Assembly: GCF_034702125.1 (NCBI RefSeq)
Contig: NC_085880.1
Coordinates: forward strand, 43,232,885 to 43,296,884
Reading direction: 5' to 3'
Length of the DNA: 64,000 nt
Origin: Engraulis encrasicolus
Taxonomy: Eukaryota > Chordata > Actinopteri > Clupeiformes > Engraulidae
This document shows, in pieces, positions 1-60,583 of the stretch (the first letter of the stretch is position 1; every line of letters begins with the position of its first letter). The notes beneath the pieces are model-generated. The model saw nothing but the letters and a program-made list of their open reading frames with translations. It ran no database searches and was not told where the DNA came from. The translations under genes were made by a program, and so were the position numbers.

Positions 1-1993
1 AGAAAGTTTAATGTTATGCAAATGAGGAGCGAATTCGCCTGCCGTGGCCCAATCAAATCAACAACATAACTGTTCCATTCCATTTGATTCGCCACGACGA
101 CCTGATGACGGTTGGATTTCGCCTCTCTTCGCTTCGCCTCCTATGTGTCCCTACCGTTACAGTGGCGTTGTTAAATGTAGGCCCTACCATGGCTCTCTAA
201 AAGAAGGGCACTGGCCTGCTATGTCGGCGACCAGGGTTTCGCTTCTGGCCCGGGTCATTTGCCGATCCCTCCCTCCCCGTCTCTCTCCTCAAAACCATTC
301 CTGTCTCTCTCTCTCTCTACTGTCCTGTCACTGATAAAGTCTAAAAGACCAAAAGAAATCTTTAAAAAAAAAAAAAGGAAGGCTATTGTACAGCCTAACC
401 AAGTTTACAGACTATGTTTGAGATGACAGGCCGTCCACAAAAGTTTGAAGACTACATAGGTTAGTGATTCTCAGCGGGAGCTCTACAGCCCCCAATAGGA
501 ATTAGGGAGTCCTAGGGGTCTGTTGCCGAGTTGCCATTGAGGGGCATTAGCCTTTTTTCTTTTTTTTAAATACTAAGGGAGGCGTTGGCAGACTTATGAT
601 GAGGTCAAATGGGCGTTGGGAGGCTTATGATGAGGTCAATGGGGACCACTGGACTAGATCTGAGTGGTGCTGCTGTAGAGGTTGTCTATAGTGCCAGATA
701 TAACAAAAATATGTGGCTGGTTGAGCCATAACCCAACTGTAGATTGGGCCACATTCAATAACATTCAATGACTGTAGCAGAGAGGGCGATGGGGATGGAG
801 GCAGGAAAAAGAAAATAAATAGTAGCTAAAAAATGGGTATATCAAAGTCAAATCGTCAACATTTTGAAATAAACAGCTCGGGTTAGGGTTTGTGGCAAGT
901 CAGTGCATGATGAAGAGGATGTAACCTTCAGTTTACCTGAATAGTTGATGCCTTTTGTTTGAAAAGAAAACTGTACCAGAGGGGCTGTTTACGCATGTTA
1001 TTTAGGGATTGAGGCAGGACAAATCAACAAACAACAACACATTTGAAACAAAAGGCCAAGAAAACACTAAGCGCTTTGAAATGTTCAAACTCAGGTGCTC
1101 ACGGAAGTGACAAACGCAGCCAATGAATCCCGAGGATGATGTGAACGCAAAAGAAATATCTCGGGGGATCGGGACAAACATCCTCTTAGCGGACTGATTT
1201 CCTGTCCTGAACACCTGCGTATTTCCCCCCCTGTTGTCCCTGTCGGGATGCTGTCGTCATCTATATTAAGCCGCTGTCATCTTTCATAAATATGATTGTG
1301 CTTTACAATAATGTATTGCGTCAAGCTCTACGTGACGGAAATTGGCCCCGACGGATGTCTATATGCTCGAGGGGAGATTAAGAGTTGCATGCAGAATTAA
1401 GAAGAAGAGGTCATCGTAATCTGGAGGGTTTTTTTTCAGACGGGCCACAAATACAGAGTACATTTCAAAAACGTACAAAATACTTCTTCTTAAAAGTATT
1501 TTTAAAAAATGTACAACCCAATAACTGACTAAATTTACATAGCCAGAGTAAGGAACAGACAAATTAGACCACATTTCCTCAATGTCAGCGATACAGCAAA
1601 TACATTTGGTTATTTTTATGATCGTATATAAGTATTTAAAATGTGTCCTGATCTGTTAGTACGCACTATTCTGTATTTTCCCCCCGTTTTCTTTCTTTTT
1701 TTTAAGGTTCATGTTGGACCTTTCTAAACCGAAAGCTTTTTTGTTCTTTGTGTCAAAATTTGCTCTCAAACAGTGGTTTACACCTCTCAGACTACTTTAA
1801 GCCTGTGAACCCTCAGTGGGTGTCAGACAGTTTAACGGTTTTATTTGTCAACACAGATGAGGTTAACCAGATGCTAAATTATCTTCAAGAGACATCAGTT
1901 GGCAGCCAGAGAATGGGGTGTAACGTCTCAAGTAGAAATGTTCAGCCACTTCCATCCATAATGGACCTCTGAACGGGAGCCAAGGGACGAGAC
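1..1993. other. Non-coding; no gene seen
   Basis: Within the last part of the mcph1 intron, or beyond it. Holds one diverged interspersed repeat at about 463-650 (units like ggcgttggcagacttatgatgaggtc), related to 15860-16125 and 45176-45245. Nothing else recognised. The missing mcph1 3' exons were looked for here and not found. Confidence 0.5.
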
Positions 1994-2192
1994 CAGTGTT
2001 GCCAGATGTGTTTGACCAAATCCCGCCCATTATGCTCCCAAAAACCGCCAAAATGCGCTAAATTCCGCCCAAATTCAACAAAATACATTGACTTCTATGG
2101 GCCTAAAACGGCTGAAAAAAACGCCTAATGGCCGATTTTTCCCGTTTTTACCCGCGGACGCTTGTCCCAAGTAGCCCAATCTGGCAACACTG
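1994..2192. mobile_element. hAT-type MITE (CAGTGTTGCCAGAT ends)
   Basis: Terminal inverted repeats cagtgttgccagat / atctggcaacactg, 199 bp. Flanked by gacgagac / gacaagac (7 of 8 match), the 8-bp target duplication expected of hAT elements. Same family as 12639-12835. Confidence 0.85.
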
Positions 2193-3071
2193 GACAAGAC
2201 GTGTAGCCATAAAACTAACAGCATGTCTCTATAGAATATTCTCAGCAGTATATTTATGGCCGTTTCCCCACACTGCTGAGGGCAAACCCTCAAGTCTGTG
2301 TTCTGCTCTCCAACATGAAAGTGGTTATGGCTGCAATACATCGGCAAGACAAATGAGGTGATGATATATGATGAGGAACTATGGGGGTGAGATTTGATTT
2401 ATGGTTTTCGACATCTCACAAGCACATCTTATGTACTGTGTACAGCTGAAGAATTTAAAGACATAGGAATGTGATTTCTTGCCTTTTTACCCCCAAAAGA
2501 ACTTTCCAAATAGGCCAGATGTTCCGTGTTTCATTAAAGTGAGATAAAACATATGTACACCATGTTCCTTAAAACTCATTGATTGAACTGTATTGTTTGT
2601 TTCATAGCTCATTGACATCCAGATTGCTTACTACAGCAAGCGGATAAACAGGTGGAACGCTCGGTGACATAACTCCACTTGTTTTTTACCATAGACCCCC
2701 TTTTCTCTGTCAATATGTCCCTTCTTTTTCCCGTTTTTTTGTGTCTTTTTCTTTTTTTTTCTTTTTGTTGTTGTCCCGTGGAGTCGGTGTGACAGGCAGT
2801 GAGACAGGATGTGGGGAACACAACCCTGACCTGGGACACATCCTCTCAAATCAAAGGTAGGAAAGACGAGAAAACAACCTCTAGTCTGGCGGCGACAGTT
2901 AGGAGCGCAGTGGAGCGGGGTCTGCTGACGAAAAACCACCGCAACTCATCACATTGCCAGCCCAGTGCATCGGCAGTGTCACGCCGCGCGTCACCGGTTC
3001 ATTCCTCTGTCAGGAGCCCCTTGACCTCAGCTGCCCTGCGAATGATGGGTTGTCAAGATGGCTGGGACTGT
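2193..3071. other. Non-coding; no feature recognised
   Basis: Unique-looking sequence with a pyrimidine-rich stretch at 2700-2770. A 60-bp segment 2797-2856 is bounded by AG and GTAGGA but has no recognisable peptide. Confidence 0.4.
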
Positions 3072-3603
3072 GCAGGGGTTCCCAAACCTTATCACGACAA
3101 GGCCCCCCATTTACCGGTAGATTCCAACCAAGGTCCCCAATATACCGGTAGATTCCAACCAAAACCCCCATTCACCGGTAGATGCCAACCAAGGCCCCCC
3201 ATTCACCGGTAGATTCCAACCAAGGCCCCCCATTCACCGGTAGATTCCAACCAAAACCCCCATTCACCGGTAGATTCCAACCAAGGCCCTCCTAAGTACA
3301 TGGATCATGCCACACTATCTTTTTCTGTGCAACGCACCCCCTTTCACAACCAGTCTAGGTTTGTTAGAAATTGCCCCCAAATAACGATGATAGTAGTGAT
3401 GTTCAGAGATAGATTAGGTAGATTGCAATGCAGTTCTTAACTAAAGGAACATTGTTTATCTCATTTTTGGTCTGTTTTGATGCACACTAATTATTACATT
3501 TATAAAATAATATTTTTTTGCAACTTTTTTCCTTCTATCGTGCTGCGGCCGCCCTGGCAGCCCCTCGCGGCCCCCGGCTCCCACTTTGAAAACCACTGCG
3601 CCG
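3072..3603. mobile_element. Degenerate repeat (caggggttcccaaacct ... gaaaaccactg)
   Basis: Ends resemble the ggttcccaaacttt-type non-autonomous hAT repeats at 12024, 23755 and 54150-54330. A minisatellite sits inside. Confidence 0.5.
3104..3292. repeat. Minisatellite, ~32-bp unit, 6 copies
   Basis: Unit cccattcaccggtagattcc plus aaccaaggcccc, with aaggcc / aaaacc variants. Confidence 0.92.
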
Positions 3604-4143
3604 CTGGGACACCTCGCGAGGCACGCATTTACGATCAGGATGCATGGCATGCAAGAGACACAACAATCAACAACCAACAAACACAATCAACAACTTCTTT
3701 CCCCAAAGGAAAAATAAAAACAAACAGAGAAGCACAAGTTGATGACAGACAACTATGTGAACTCTCAAGATGTGGGCTATTTTCAGCCAGTGTATTAATG
3801 TCGCCCCAAAATACTATCAAGACGACAAGGACTGGGACTTTATAAATTACCCCGCGCATCGATGCCAAGACACTGCTCTTGCTTCTGTAAACAGACAGTT
3901 TTTTCAGGCCTCTTCTCCAGTAACGGGACCCTGATATGGGAGTTTTTGAGAGCAGGAAACGGGCCCTAATGCTTCCTGAGAACCACCGAAAGAGATTCAC
4001 ATAATATAATATGACTGACACCTTGGATGTCCTCCTCCCAGTCCTAGCATTCGCTACTCCAGAGTCTTAAAAAGAGCTTAAGCTTTTTGGCAACCACTGA
4101 GGGATGAGGAATTCCACTATGGAGCCCAGGGAAGTCGACAGGC
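3604..4143. other. Non-coding; no feature recognised
   Basis: No gene or clear repeat seen. Confidence 0.4.
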
Positions 4144-4443
4144 AGGGCCGTATTAAGATGGCTTGGGGCCCCTAGGCTGCAGGTTGCTTTGCCCCCCCCC
4201 CCCCCCCCCCCCCCTGGAAGGCAAACTTTGTGACAAATGTACATAGACAACGTCATAATTACAAGCTAGGAATTCAGGATAACATGTCTACCAATTGTAC
4301 CCAACATGGCATGATTTCTTTCAATATTGCATACTGTCACAACTATGCATTTTTATTCCACTTTTGGCCAAGCTGGGGCCCCCTGGCAGGTGGGGGCCCC
4401 TAGGCTGCAGCCATATCTAGCCTATGCGTTAATCCGGCCCTGC
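4144..4443. mobile_element. Interspersed element, CAGGGCCGGATTAA ends
   Basis: Inverted ends cagggccgtattaag / ttaatccggccctg enclose a stretch with a poly-C run (about 4190-4214). Homologous to 8357-9003 and 59436-59696. Confidence 0.75.
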
Positions 4444-4445
4444 CT

Positions 4446-4590
4446 ACAGGGGGAGGGACAAAGGGGTCACTTGTCCCGGGCCCAGGGAGAGAGGGGGGCC
4501 AGAATTGGGTCCTCATTACATTGCATTGATTGGGGTTTTGGGGGCATTTCAGATGCGTTTGTCCCGGGCCCAGCCAAAGATGCCAGCAGC
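4446..4590. repeat. Interspersed repeat (tgtcccgggcccag type)
   Basis: Shares tcccgggcccag, ccagaattg.gtcctcat and gcccagccaaag blocks with 62395-62545. Confidence 0.65.
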
Positions 4591-4915
4591 CCTGATGGAG
4601 CCGCCGCCTCCTCCACCACCATGGTCTCTCTCTCTGCGCACTGGGGCCGCTGCCGGCGCGGTCTCTCTCTTAAGCGCTGGCCAGGAGTTTCATTCTGGTG
4701 CAGCTTGCAGCTGCTTCCTGAAAAGCCCCTCTCCTCTCTCCTCTCTTGACCATCTTTCTTCAAGAAGGATTCCAAAACACAAATAAAAGCTATTATGGTT
4801 TTATCCCCTTCTTCCTGCGTGACCTGCCCTCTAAAGTCCTCTTGCTCTCGCGGACGCAGTGAGCGGAGGGAAGCCTTTAATTAGTGATTGTGCTCCTTGC
4901 TCGCTTTCTCTCTCT

Positions 4916-5032
<117 letters not shown>

Positions 5033-5238
5033 GACAGAAGCACGCACGCACACACCCTTCACAAACTTCCACATTCCATCGTTCACAGACCCACACACAC
5101 ACCAAAACTCATTTACTTGGCCCTTTCAAAAGACTCAAAAAGTCTGTTATCCACTTCTCACATGCCCAAACTCCTTCAATCTCCGACTAACTCACACACT
5201 CCAGCTCCCCCAGGCACTCAAACGGCCCATCATTTGAT

Positions 5239-5239
<1 letters not shown>

Positions 5240-5272
<33 letters not shown>

Positions 5273-5420
5273 CAAGCACACATGCACAGACACACACGCA
5301 CAGACACACACACCCCTCACACCCACTCCCCCAGCAGAGTAGGGGTCTTTTCCTCCCCTGCTTGCCCTTTCTCTCTCTCGCAAAAACGCACACACGAGCA
5401 CACACACACACACACACAAC
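5240..5420. repeat. AC-rich microsatellite cluster
   Basis: A pure run at 5240-5271, then interrupted ACAC tracts to about 5420. Lies about 550 bp before the angpt2 start codon. Confidence 0.9.
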
Positions 5421-5971
5421 CCCCATGGCCACTTGGTTTGTAGGAGGGGCTGCAAGCCTCTGGCTCTCCACCTCCCTCCCCCTGGCCGATCACAGGACCA
5501 CTACTACTGCAGCTCCACTGGTGGTGCTGGGAGAAGAGAGGAGAAGAGAGCAGAGGAGAGCAGACGCACAGACAGACAGACACGCTTGCCTAGTGCCACA
5601 CAGCAGGAGCCAGCCTGACTCACGTTCTGACTCAACCCTATCATCTCTGCCTGTACCTGTACTCAACTCTACTCAACTCTACAACCACCCTGACAAATCA
5701 CCCTGTCCCCTCCTCCTTTTGCCTTCTGAGGACCTTAAATTAGTTAACCACGAGTGACAGAGAGGATTCTTTGGGGGTCTCAAACTTTGGAACTAAGTCA
5801 AACGAAACGGTTAAGGAGCACTGCCTGCTTTTTCGTGCGTCAGTTTCACAGGAGTTTGCTCCTTTTAAGAGACAACACCTACTGCGCAAGATACCTTCTT
5901 TTTTAAAATAAAAAAAAGAGGTTGCTGATTTCCGGAGTGCATTCTTCCAACATTGAATATTGAATGAGAAG

Positions 5972-22434
<16,463 letters not shown>

Positions 22435-23640
22435 AAAAAGTAAAACGCTCCAAGACTTGAGGAGAAGCGAGACTGACACGACGACACAAGTCAAAAAATG
22501 TCCAGCAGTTAGTTGCCAGGTTGTGCTGGTGCAGAAGACGGAGGAGATGCCGGTGACTTTTCAGAGACAAAAGAACATTGTTCCTGAAAGGACTGATAAT
22601 GGCCAACGACAGCACTTGAGATGGATGGAGTTACAGACTCATGAGGGTTTGGCTGGTCATGCCTTCGTGAAAATTAACGTTTTGCGTTTCTGACGTAGTG
22701 TGTCTTTCTTCCCTAGAGTGGCATTACAGCATTTAATTTGCCAAATTATTAAGACAAAATACTTTTTACAGACAGTCTCAGCGATCATTCTTTCGGAAGC
22801 ATATTTATTTATTTCAGAGCACATTGTAAATATGTTGATTTCCTGATTTTATGAGGGTTTTAAAACCCAGAAATTAACCATGGTACAGAGAGTAAAACCT
22901 TGAGCATATTGTAGTGTAAAAACAAAAGAAACAAATTGCACAGAGACCAGCCTGGTCCAGCCTTCTTGGTAGCAGTAAACACTTTATGGCACACGGTTTG
23001 TGTCCTACGTTATAGCACCCCAGTCCCCAAAAATGTAAACGTGTCCCCATAGGGGCATATTACAGGTTTTGTAGGGAATGCCATCGTTACATTTGTTTGT
23101 AACACTGGAAATATATTTAATTGAAAGATTATTCTTCTGTTGCTGCTGCTGTTGATAGCCTAAAACTGTACAAATGATCGCGCAAAAACAAACGTTCTGC
23201 TGTTAGGGCTTAGAACTTTTAGGTGTTAGTTATGAAGTAAGCAATTAATCATTCATTTCAGAAATAGCTTTCTTTGTTTTCAGTGATAACTTTCTGTACT
23301 TTCCTCTGTTTACTGAACTCTTTATCAATTAGAATTTTATAATTTATTTCTGTTTTATTTTGAAATGACAGTTATTGTTAATTTATTTTTTACATTCTTC
23401 TTTAGGGTTTCTTATCTCTGCCTGGTTTTGAATGTTCATAAACACATTTTTTTAAAGTGCCCGGATATTGGATCAAAGTTGTCAATGTGTTAATCTGTTG
23501 TTTATAATGTCTAGTTTACATGAAATTTTACATGAAAAGTTTTTGAACTGATCATTTACAAAAAATGTGTTCACATTCAGTTTTTGTAAAGACAAGTATA
23601 ATAAACAACAAACAAAACAATAAAACAATCCATGTATGAT
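22435..23640 (+). other. angpt2: angpt2 3'UTR (inferred)
   Basis: AT-rich, repeat-poor stretch after the stop with several ATTTA elements (for example near 22803 and 23340), typical of labile mRNAs. AATAAA signals at 23600-23605 and 23619-23624 suggest cleavage near 23640. An interspersed repeat begins soon after. The end point is inferred. Confidence 0.6.
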
Positions 23641-23754
23641 GGGGTGAAATCTGCATGAGTGATTTGTAACCGTTTAGTCAACCAAGCCACAAACACTGAT
23701 TTTTTTTTTTTTTTTTTAATTACCAAGCAAACCCAATGACTGGATTTCCTAAAC

Positions 23755-23968
23755 CAGGGGTTCCCAACCTTTTCCCAACTTGGGGTCCACTTGAAATTTT
23801 CACAAATGTTCGGGGCCCACCTCTGGCCCAATAAACAATAAAATGAAATTATATATATTGTCAACAGCAACACACTCACAATTATTATTTACACTTTTAG
23901 AAAATGATTTCCAGGCCTACGTGGAATACCCTCAGTACAGGGCCCACAGTTTGAAAATCACCGTCCTA
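23755..23968. mobile_element. Interspersed repeat (ggggttcccaacctttt ...)
   Basis: Shares ccacttgaaattttca, ggcccaataaacaa and agaaaatgatttc blocks with 35408-35768 and 54150-54330. Lies just beyond the angpt2 3' end. Confidence 0.75.
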
Positions 23969-25117
23969 CACTATCAGCTTTTGGGTCAAAGACGTCCAAA
24001 AGGAATTGTCATTCAGTGTAACGGATACCTTCTGCTGACTGTAACTGTAAAAAACATGACTCTTTTTATTTATTTTTTTCCCCAGTGAATTCATGAAAGC
24101 CTCGGCTGTCATCCATTCACTTGAAATAATTTAAAAATCTTGTTTTTTTACAGTTACAGTCAGCAGAAGGTGTCCGTTACACTGAATGACAAAGGGTCTT
24201 TGACCCTTTTGCATTCGTACAGGTTAGATAAGGCTGGTGATAAAGATTCCGGATATTTCTCCCGACGGCGGCGGCGTTGGCGGTGGTATGCATTTCAGAC
24301 AGCACACTTGTTGTCTACTCTACATCCACTTCCAGCCCAGCACTTGACTTGACAGACAATTGCCCACGTTTGACGTCACAATCGTACACCAACTTGTTCA
24401 AAAGGAAGAGAGGCCGCTGAAAACAACATGTTGCCCACAGGCAGCTGCAGGGGCTGAGATATAGGGAGGGCAAGGAGGGCATGTGCCCCAGGGCCCAAAG
24501 GGTCCCCTCATAGTGGTGGTAGGGGGCCTTTTTTAACCTTCACATGCTGTTTGAGGGGGCCCTAACAATGTTTTCCCTGTGGCCCGATGTGCAATTGTTC
24601 TGTCACTGATCCCCTGCCCAAACTCCCCTCCCCTCTCCCCTACCCCACGAGAAGGACACAGGAGAACCATGATGCAGGAATAGAGGACGACAGGAAGAAA
24701 CAATTTCCACATTTCACACAGGATGCGACACATATTTACAAATGCCCAGGGACACTTGGGGGGATGACAATAAAACTGACAGCTTCCAGTCTGGCCCCGC
24801 TACCATCGGCATGCCAACGCTCCCCTGGCGCTGGGGGTGGGAGGTGGGAAGGTGGGTGGTGGGGTGGGATAGGGGGGCAAGTATTCCTGTCCTGTGCCGT
24901 GCTATGCTATGCTGTGCTGTGCTGTGCTGGCAGCTCTCCCGCTAATCTTACTTACTGGTGGTGGGGAGGTTACGCAAGCCCCTCTGTCCGTCCCAGAGTT
25001 CCTTGTGTGCACTGGGGCACGCCAACAAGAGAGAAGCACGCACACGTACGCTCGCACGCACACACACAGGCACACAGGCATGCATACGAGCACAATGAGG
25101 GAGCGTGAGATACTTAC
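23969..25117. other. mcph1 intron between angpt2 3' end and exon 12
   Basis: Contains an inverted pair, tacagttacagtcagcagaagg (24150-24171) with its near complement at 24027-24048, and a diverged gggcccaaagg-type repeat at about 24460-24570. No exon seen. Confidence 0.4.
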
Positions 25118-56777
<31,660 letters not shown>

Positions 56778-56810
56778 CGTCGAGGCGTTTATCCCTGGCA
56801 TTAAAGTGAC
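56778..56810 (-). other. mcph1: mcph1 5'UTR part of exon 2 (inferred)
   Basis: 33 nt between a pyrimidine-tracted acceptor (AG at 56812-56811) and the chosen ATG. Implies at least one upstream noncoding exon. Confidence 0.55.
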
Positions 56811-57627
56811 CTAGAGCAAGTCAGAAAACAGACATCACTTTGCATTATTGACCTTGGTCAGGAGGACAAAAAACCAACAACAAACACCTGTTACGTAACT
56901 GGATAGCTATGGGGAAAACTCGCAACAACTATGCCATTGATGTAAACAACATCCAAACGAACAACACGACTTGACGAACTGATATTTTTGAGTCAGAGTA
57001 ACATACGAGTAGACGGAAGGGTCTCACATCAAGATACGCCATTGTACGTCAGAGTTGTTGGTTCGACAAATAACATCAGCATTCAAGTTACCCAAGTTAC
57101 GGGGGTTGTGTGAGAGAGAACAAGTCAGATCTTCTGGTGAAAAACTTAATGGATCAAATATCTCATGTATTACCATCAGCTCGAGTGCCTTCCAGGTGAC
57201 ATGCACGTTTAAAGATCCAGGGACTGAAATGTAGAATCTAGCTTCCGTTGCACAACAAGAGCTAGAAACCACATCTGCTAAGCTTGCTGTGGTAGACAGC
57301 TATGCTAGGTAGGTCTCAAAACAAGTTAGGAACTGAAGCTGTCGTTTGTCAAGCAATCAGTATGGCAACTACACAGAAGAGGAACGAAACATCGTCAACA
57401 GCTTTCTAAGTCCAACTTTAGCTTGGTTTAAGCTCAGTCTCTGGTGATGTTGACTTTGTTTGTCTTACCTGCTTATCAGCTTAGAGACGCATCAGCAGCT
57501 AGTAGAGTTGGTGAGGACAGCCAGCCAACAGCAGCAACAAGTCAAAAGATTCCCAACAACAAAACATAACCAAACAAACAAAATATTCACTAGTTACCTT
57601 ATAACTCTGTCATGTTCCACACATACC

Positions 57628-57760
57628 GATAAAACAATATATTCCTGAGTAACGGTGCAATAGACTGTGACACAACGCTAGCGCTACTTTGCTACTTCGC
57701 GCGCACAGTTTCAGACTGCATTCTGGGATACTACGCTCAAGCTTTTCATTGGATAGGTCC
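57628..57760 (-). promoter_or_regulatory. Candidate mcph1 promoter and noncoding first exon
   Basis: On the minus strand a CCAAT box (57752-57748) is followed by TATCCCAGAATGCA (about 57736-57717), close to the ZNF143/SBS consensus found in housekeeping promoters. GC-rich sequence with cgcgcg follows. Donor-like sites lie at 57627/57626 (TCG|GTATGT) and 57469/57468 (CAG|GTAAGA). Splicing of either to the acceptor at 56811 gives a plausible 5'UTR. Inferred only. Confidence 0.45.
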
Positions 57761-58227
57761 ATCACCACACAAAAATGCCTTGCCTTGACTTTCTCTGCCT
57801 TTGCCAAGCCACTGACCAAGCCTATATAGGCCTATTGATAAGCAGTGATTACAAATCTGAATTAACTACTTTACTCAACTTTTTGGTTTGATTCACGGAT
57901 TACATCACCTTTTAACTAAAATAACATCCGATCCTATTCAACAGCCTATCTTCTATTAGGCCTAATAATAATTAGGCTAGGCTACAACAACAACAACAAC
58001 AACAATAATGATTATATTATAATAACTGCATTTACAATTAGTATGAAATAAATGAAATAAAATGAAAATAAATGAATACAAATAAAATAGTGTGTAGTGA
58101 TAAATACAGCACAACAATAATAAAATACTACAATGGCATAAAATTCACAGGACACGTAAATATGGTCCTTGGTGGCAACAGGGGTGAGGTAAAATTCCCT
58201 GATAATAATAATAAGCATTATAATAAT

Positions 58228-58263
58228 AATCATCATCATCATCATCACCACCACCACCATCAC

Positions 58264-58346
<83 letters not shown>

Positions 58347-58362
58347 CCATCACCACCATCAC

Positions 58363-58406
<44 letters not shown>

Positions 58407-58411
58407 CCACC

Positions 58412-58475
<64 letters not shown>

Positions 58476-58480
58476 CCACC

Positions 58481-58514
<34 letters not shown>

Positions 58515-58567
58515 TCATCATCACCACCACCACCACCACCACCACCACCACCACCATCATCATCGTC
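58228..58567. repeat. Interrupted (CAT)n/(CAC)n block
   Basis: About 340 bp of cat and cac triplets in alternating blocks of 3 to 15. It yields artefactual poly-His, poly-Met/Val and poly-Asp/Gly frames. Confidence 0.97.
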
Positions 58568-58904
58568 AATATCATCATTAAAAAGTGTGTATGTGTCTGT
58601 GGACAAAGCGAGGAGGTCGGCAAGGCAGGCAGCAATCAGTCAATGGAGGAATTTACAGGTAAGGGTGACTATGCAGGTGATAGGATATGGGGGTTTGATA
58701 GGGAGCCACTGAAGCCGATCTCCTAATATCTTTTCTTATTTCCAGCAGTGGTTCAACACATTTCAAGGCCCTGGGCAAAATGCAGAGATGGCATTTCAAA
58801 TTATTTTTGCAGGTATTTTCCATGGCAGGGTTGCGTGTTGGGGGCCCCACTAGGGTATTTTTGTTGGGGCCCTAGTCAATTGCTAGTCTGTTTAGATCAT
58901 TAGT

Positions 58905-59250
58905 GGAGTACCTACTTAGGTCATTGGCTACCAGTGAGATTTAGAGTTGAGTTTAAAACATCGCAATATCATCCTAATTGATGTCAAACTCAGACAGGGT
59001 GAAATGGCATTCAGTCGTTATGCTTCCAAATGCTGCAATCAGCTTCCTGTCCAAATTAGAACTTCCCCAACAGTATCATGTTTTAAAAATAAATTAAAAA
59101 CAGCCTTTTTTCATCAGCCTTTGTTGATAGTTACTATTTATAATACTTTCATGGTATATGTTTCTTTCTCTTCTCTTTCTTCAATCTTTAGCACATTAAA
59201 TGACAGTTATGTATGACAGTGTGCAATTTAAATAATATTGATTGAATGAT
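58905..59250 (+). pseudogene. L2-type LINE 3' end, decayed
   Basis: Peptide traces HWLPVRFRVEFK, then (after a deletion) FSRYASKCCNQLPVQIRTSP and SCFKNKLKTAFF, as at the C-terminus of L2/Maui reverse transcriptases. Ends in ttgattgaatgattgattgatt. Confidence 0.75.
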
Positions 59251-59435
59251 TGATTGATTATTGGTAAAAGTGGTCCTGCTTTTTTCTTCGGTTTGTTCTA
59301 ATATCAACGGAATGAAAACCGTACCTTGTGCAAGGTAGCAGTTAGGCCTACTACATACAGTAGCCTATTTTTCACCACTAGAGGTCTCTGTTACCCTTAC
59401 CAGTGAGGGCTGAATGTGCCTCACATGTTTCCTCC

Positions 59436-59696
59436 AGGGCTGGATTAAGACTGCCTGGGGCCCCTAGGCTACAGATTGCTGTGGGGGCCCCCGAAAGGCA
59501 AATTTCACAGATAGTGACATAATTATGAGCTATGAATTAAGGATAATATACCAACTGTACTCGACACGACAGATGAAATTTTCAATATTGCATCTTGTCA
59601 CAATTCTTTCCCTTTTGCCTAATCAGGGCCCCCCTGGCAGGTGGGGGGCCCTAGGCAGCAGTCAGATCTAGCCCCTGTGCATTAATCCGACCCTGC
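59436..59696. mobile_element. CAGGGCCGGATTAA-type element
   Basis: Ends cagggctggattaag / ttaatccgaccctg, single copy of the cccctaggct segment. Compare 4144 and 8357. Confidence 0.75.
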
Positions 59697-60400
59697 ATGG
59701 TTACTTCATCTATTCCATGCTAGCAGCACTGTCTATTTTTATTTTTATTCTTTTTTAATTGACAACCTCTACCGGAGGAGAGGAATAATCAGTTACATAG
59801 CCTACTGTGTTATTTTTTTTAAAGAACGGCAGAATAAAAATAGGTGGAGGGCTGTGCCACGTGTTTTTGTCTTCACGAGCAGTGCACAGACATTGCCCCA
59901 TGCTGCCAAGCATTCACATTCACACATAATCATGTTTCTCTGATTTGATGACGAAAGACAATAACAAGCCTTGAGGTGGATTTTAAAAAAAAATGATGTG
60001 GTCAGGCGCTGTCTGAAGGCATTTTTCCAGATGCCAATAATCCTGCTGCTGTGTGTAGTAGTGTAGACCTAATGGTGTATCATTTTCAACAACAATTCAA
60101 TAATGATTTCTCACTTTTTAAAATGTAAGGCTATTCGTCGTGTTGTAAAAGAACAAACAAAGCCACTCAGAATTAGGCACAGATAACATCAGACATCTCT
60201 CTCTCACACACGCTTTTATCTAACTCTCTCCAGCATTTCTGACTTGCCAAAAAAATATTTCAACAAAACGAAGCTTTATTTGCCTCTCTCCAGACACTCA
60301 CTCCACTCCACTCCACTCCACTCTACTCCTCTCCACTCCACTCCACTATAGTCCACTCCACTCACTCCATCACAATTTCATGCTGAGTTCACAATACTTT
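59697..60400. other. Intergenic, mostly featureless
   Basis: (CTCCA)n pentamer run at 60298-60365. Nothing else recognised. Confidence 0.45.
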
Positions 60401-60502
60401 GATTACTGATGCCTTTGATTTGGGGCGTCAGGACTAGCTGGCTGGCCAGGCAGGCGTGCGGGCGGGCACGCACGGAGCTCTCAAAGAGTGGACAGCTGCT
60501 CA

Positions 60503-60583
60503 CCTGTCCGTGGCGGGCGGCCGTGTATTGGCATCTACCTATAATCCAATTAGCGGTGGCGTGCAGGAGGACCTGCATGCACT
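60503..60583 (-). other. Unidentified exon candidate upstream of mcph1
   Basis: An 81-nt open segment (27 codons, KCMQVLLHATANWIIGRCQY...) lies between a strong acceptor (ctgcctcccccag) and a strong donor (CAG|GTGAGC) on the minus strand. It sits in a locally GC-rich, repeat-free stretch (60420-60690). The frame is also open further upstream on that strand. I do not recognise the peptide, and one exon with no neighbour is weak evidence. It could be a noncoding conserved element. Confidence 0.2.

Noticed and set aside
2797..3212. 137-codon plus-strand frame with an exon-like 60-bp segment
   Set aside because: No recognisable peptide, poor acceptor, and the frame runs into a minisatellite.
5960..5971. 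Alternative TTG start four codons before the angpt2 ATG
   Set aside because: A non-ATG start is not expected; the ATG at 5972 has good context and an in-frame TGA lies at 5954.
57000..57048. ATGGCGTATCTTGATG as mcph1 first exon
   Set aside because: Both usable donors leave phase 0, but exon 2 needs phase 1.
57628..57819. 69-codon minus-strand frame as mcph1 N-terminus (phase-compatible with exon 2)
   Set aside because: The 56747-56777 exon gives MAKPPSTILK, which matches the human start far better, and the longer frame runs through the probable promoter motif.
58012..58635. Poly-His, poly-Met/Val and poly-Asp/Gly frames up to 207 codons
   Set aside because: Translation of the CAT/CAC triplet block on both strands.
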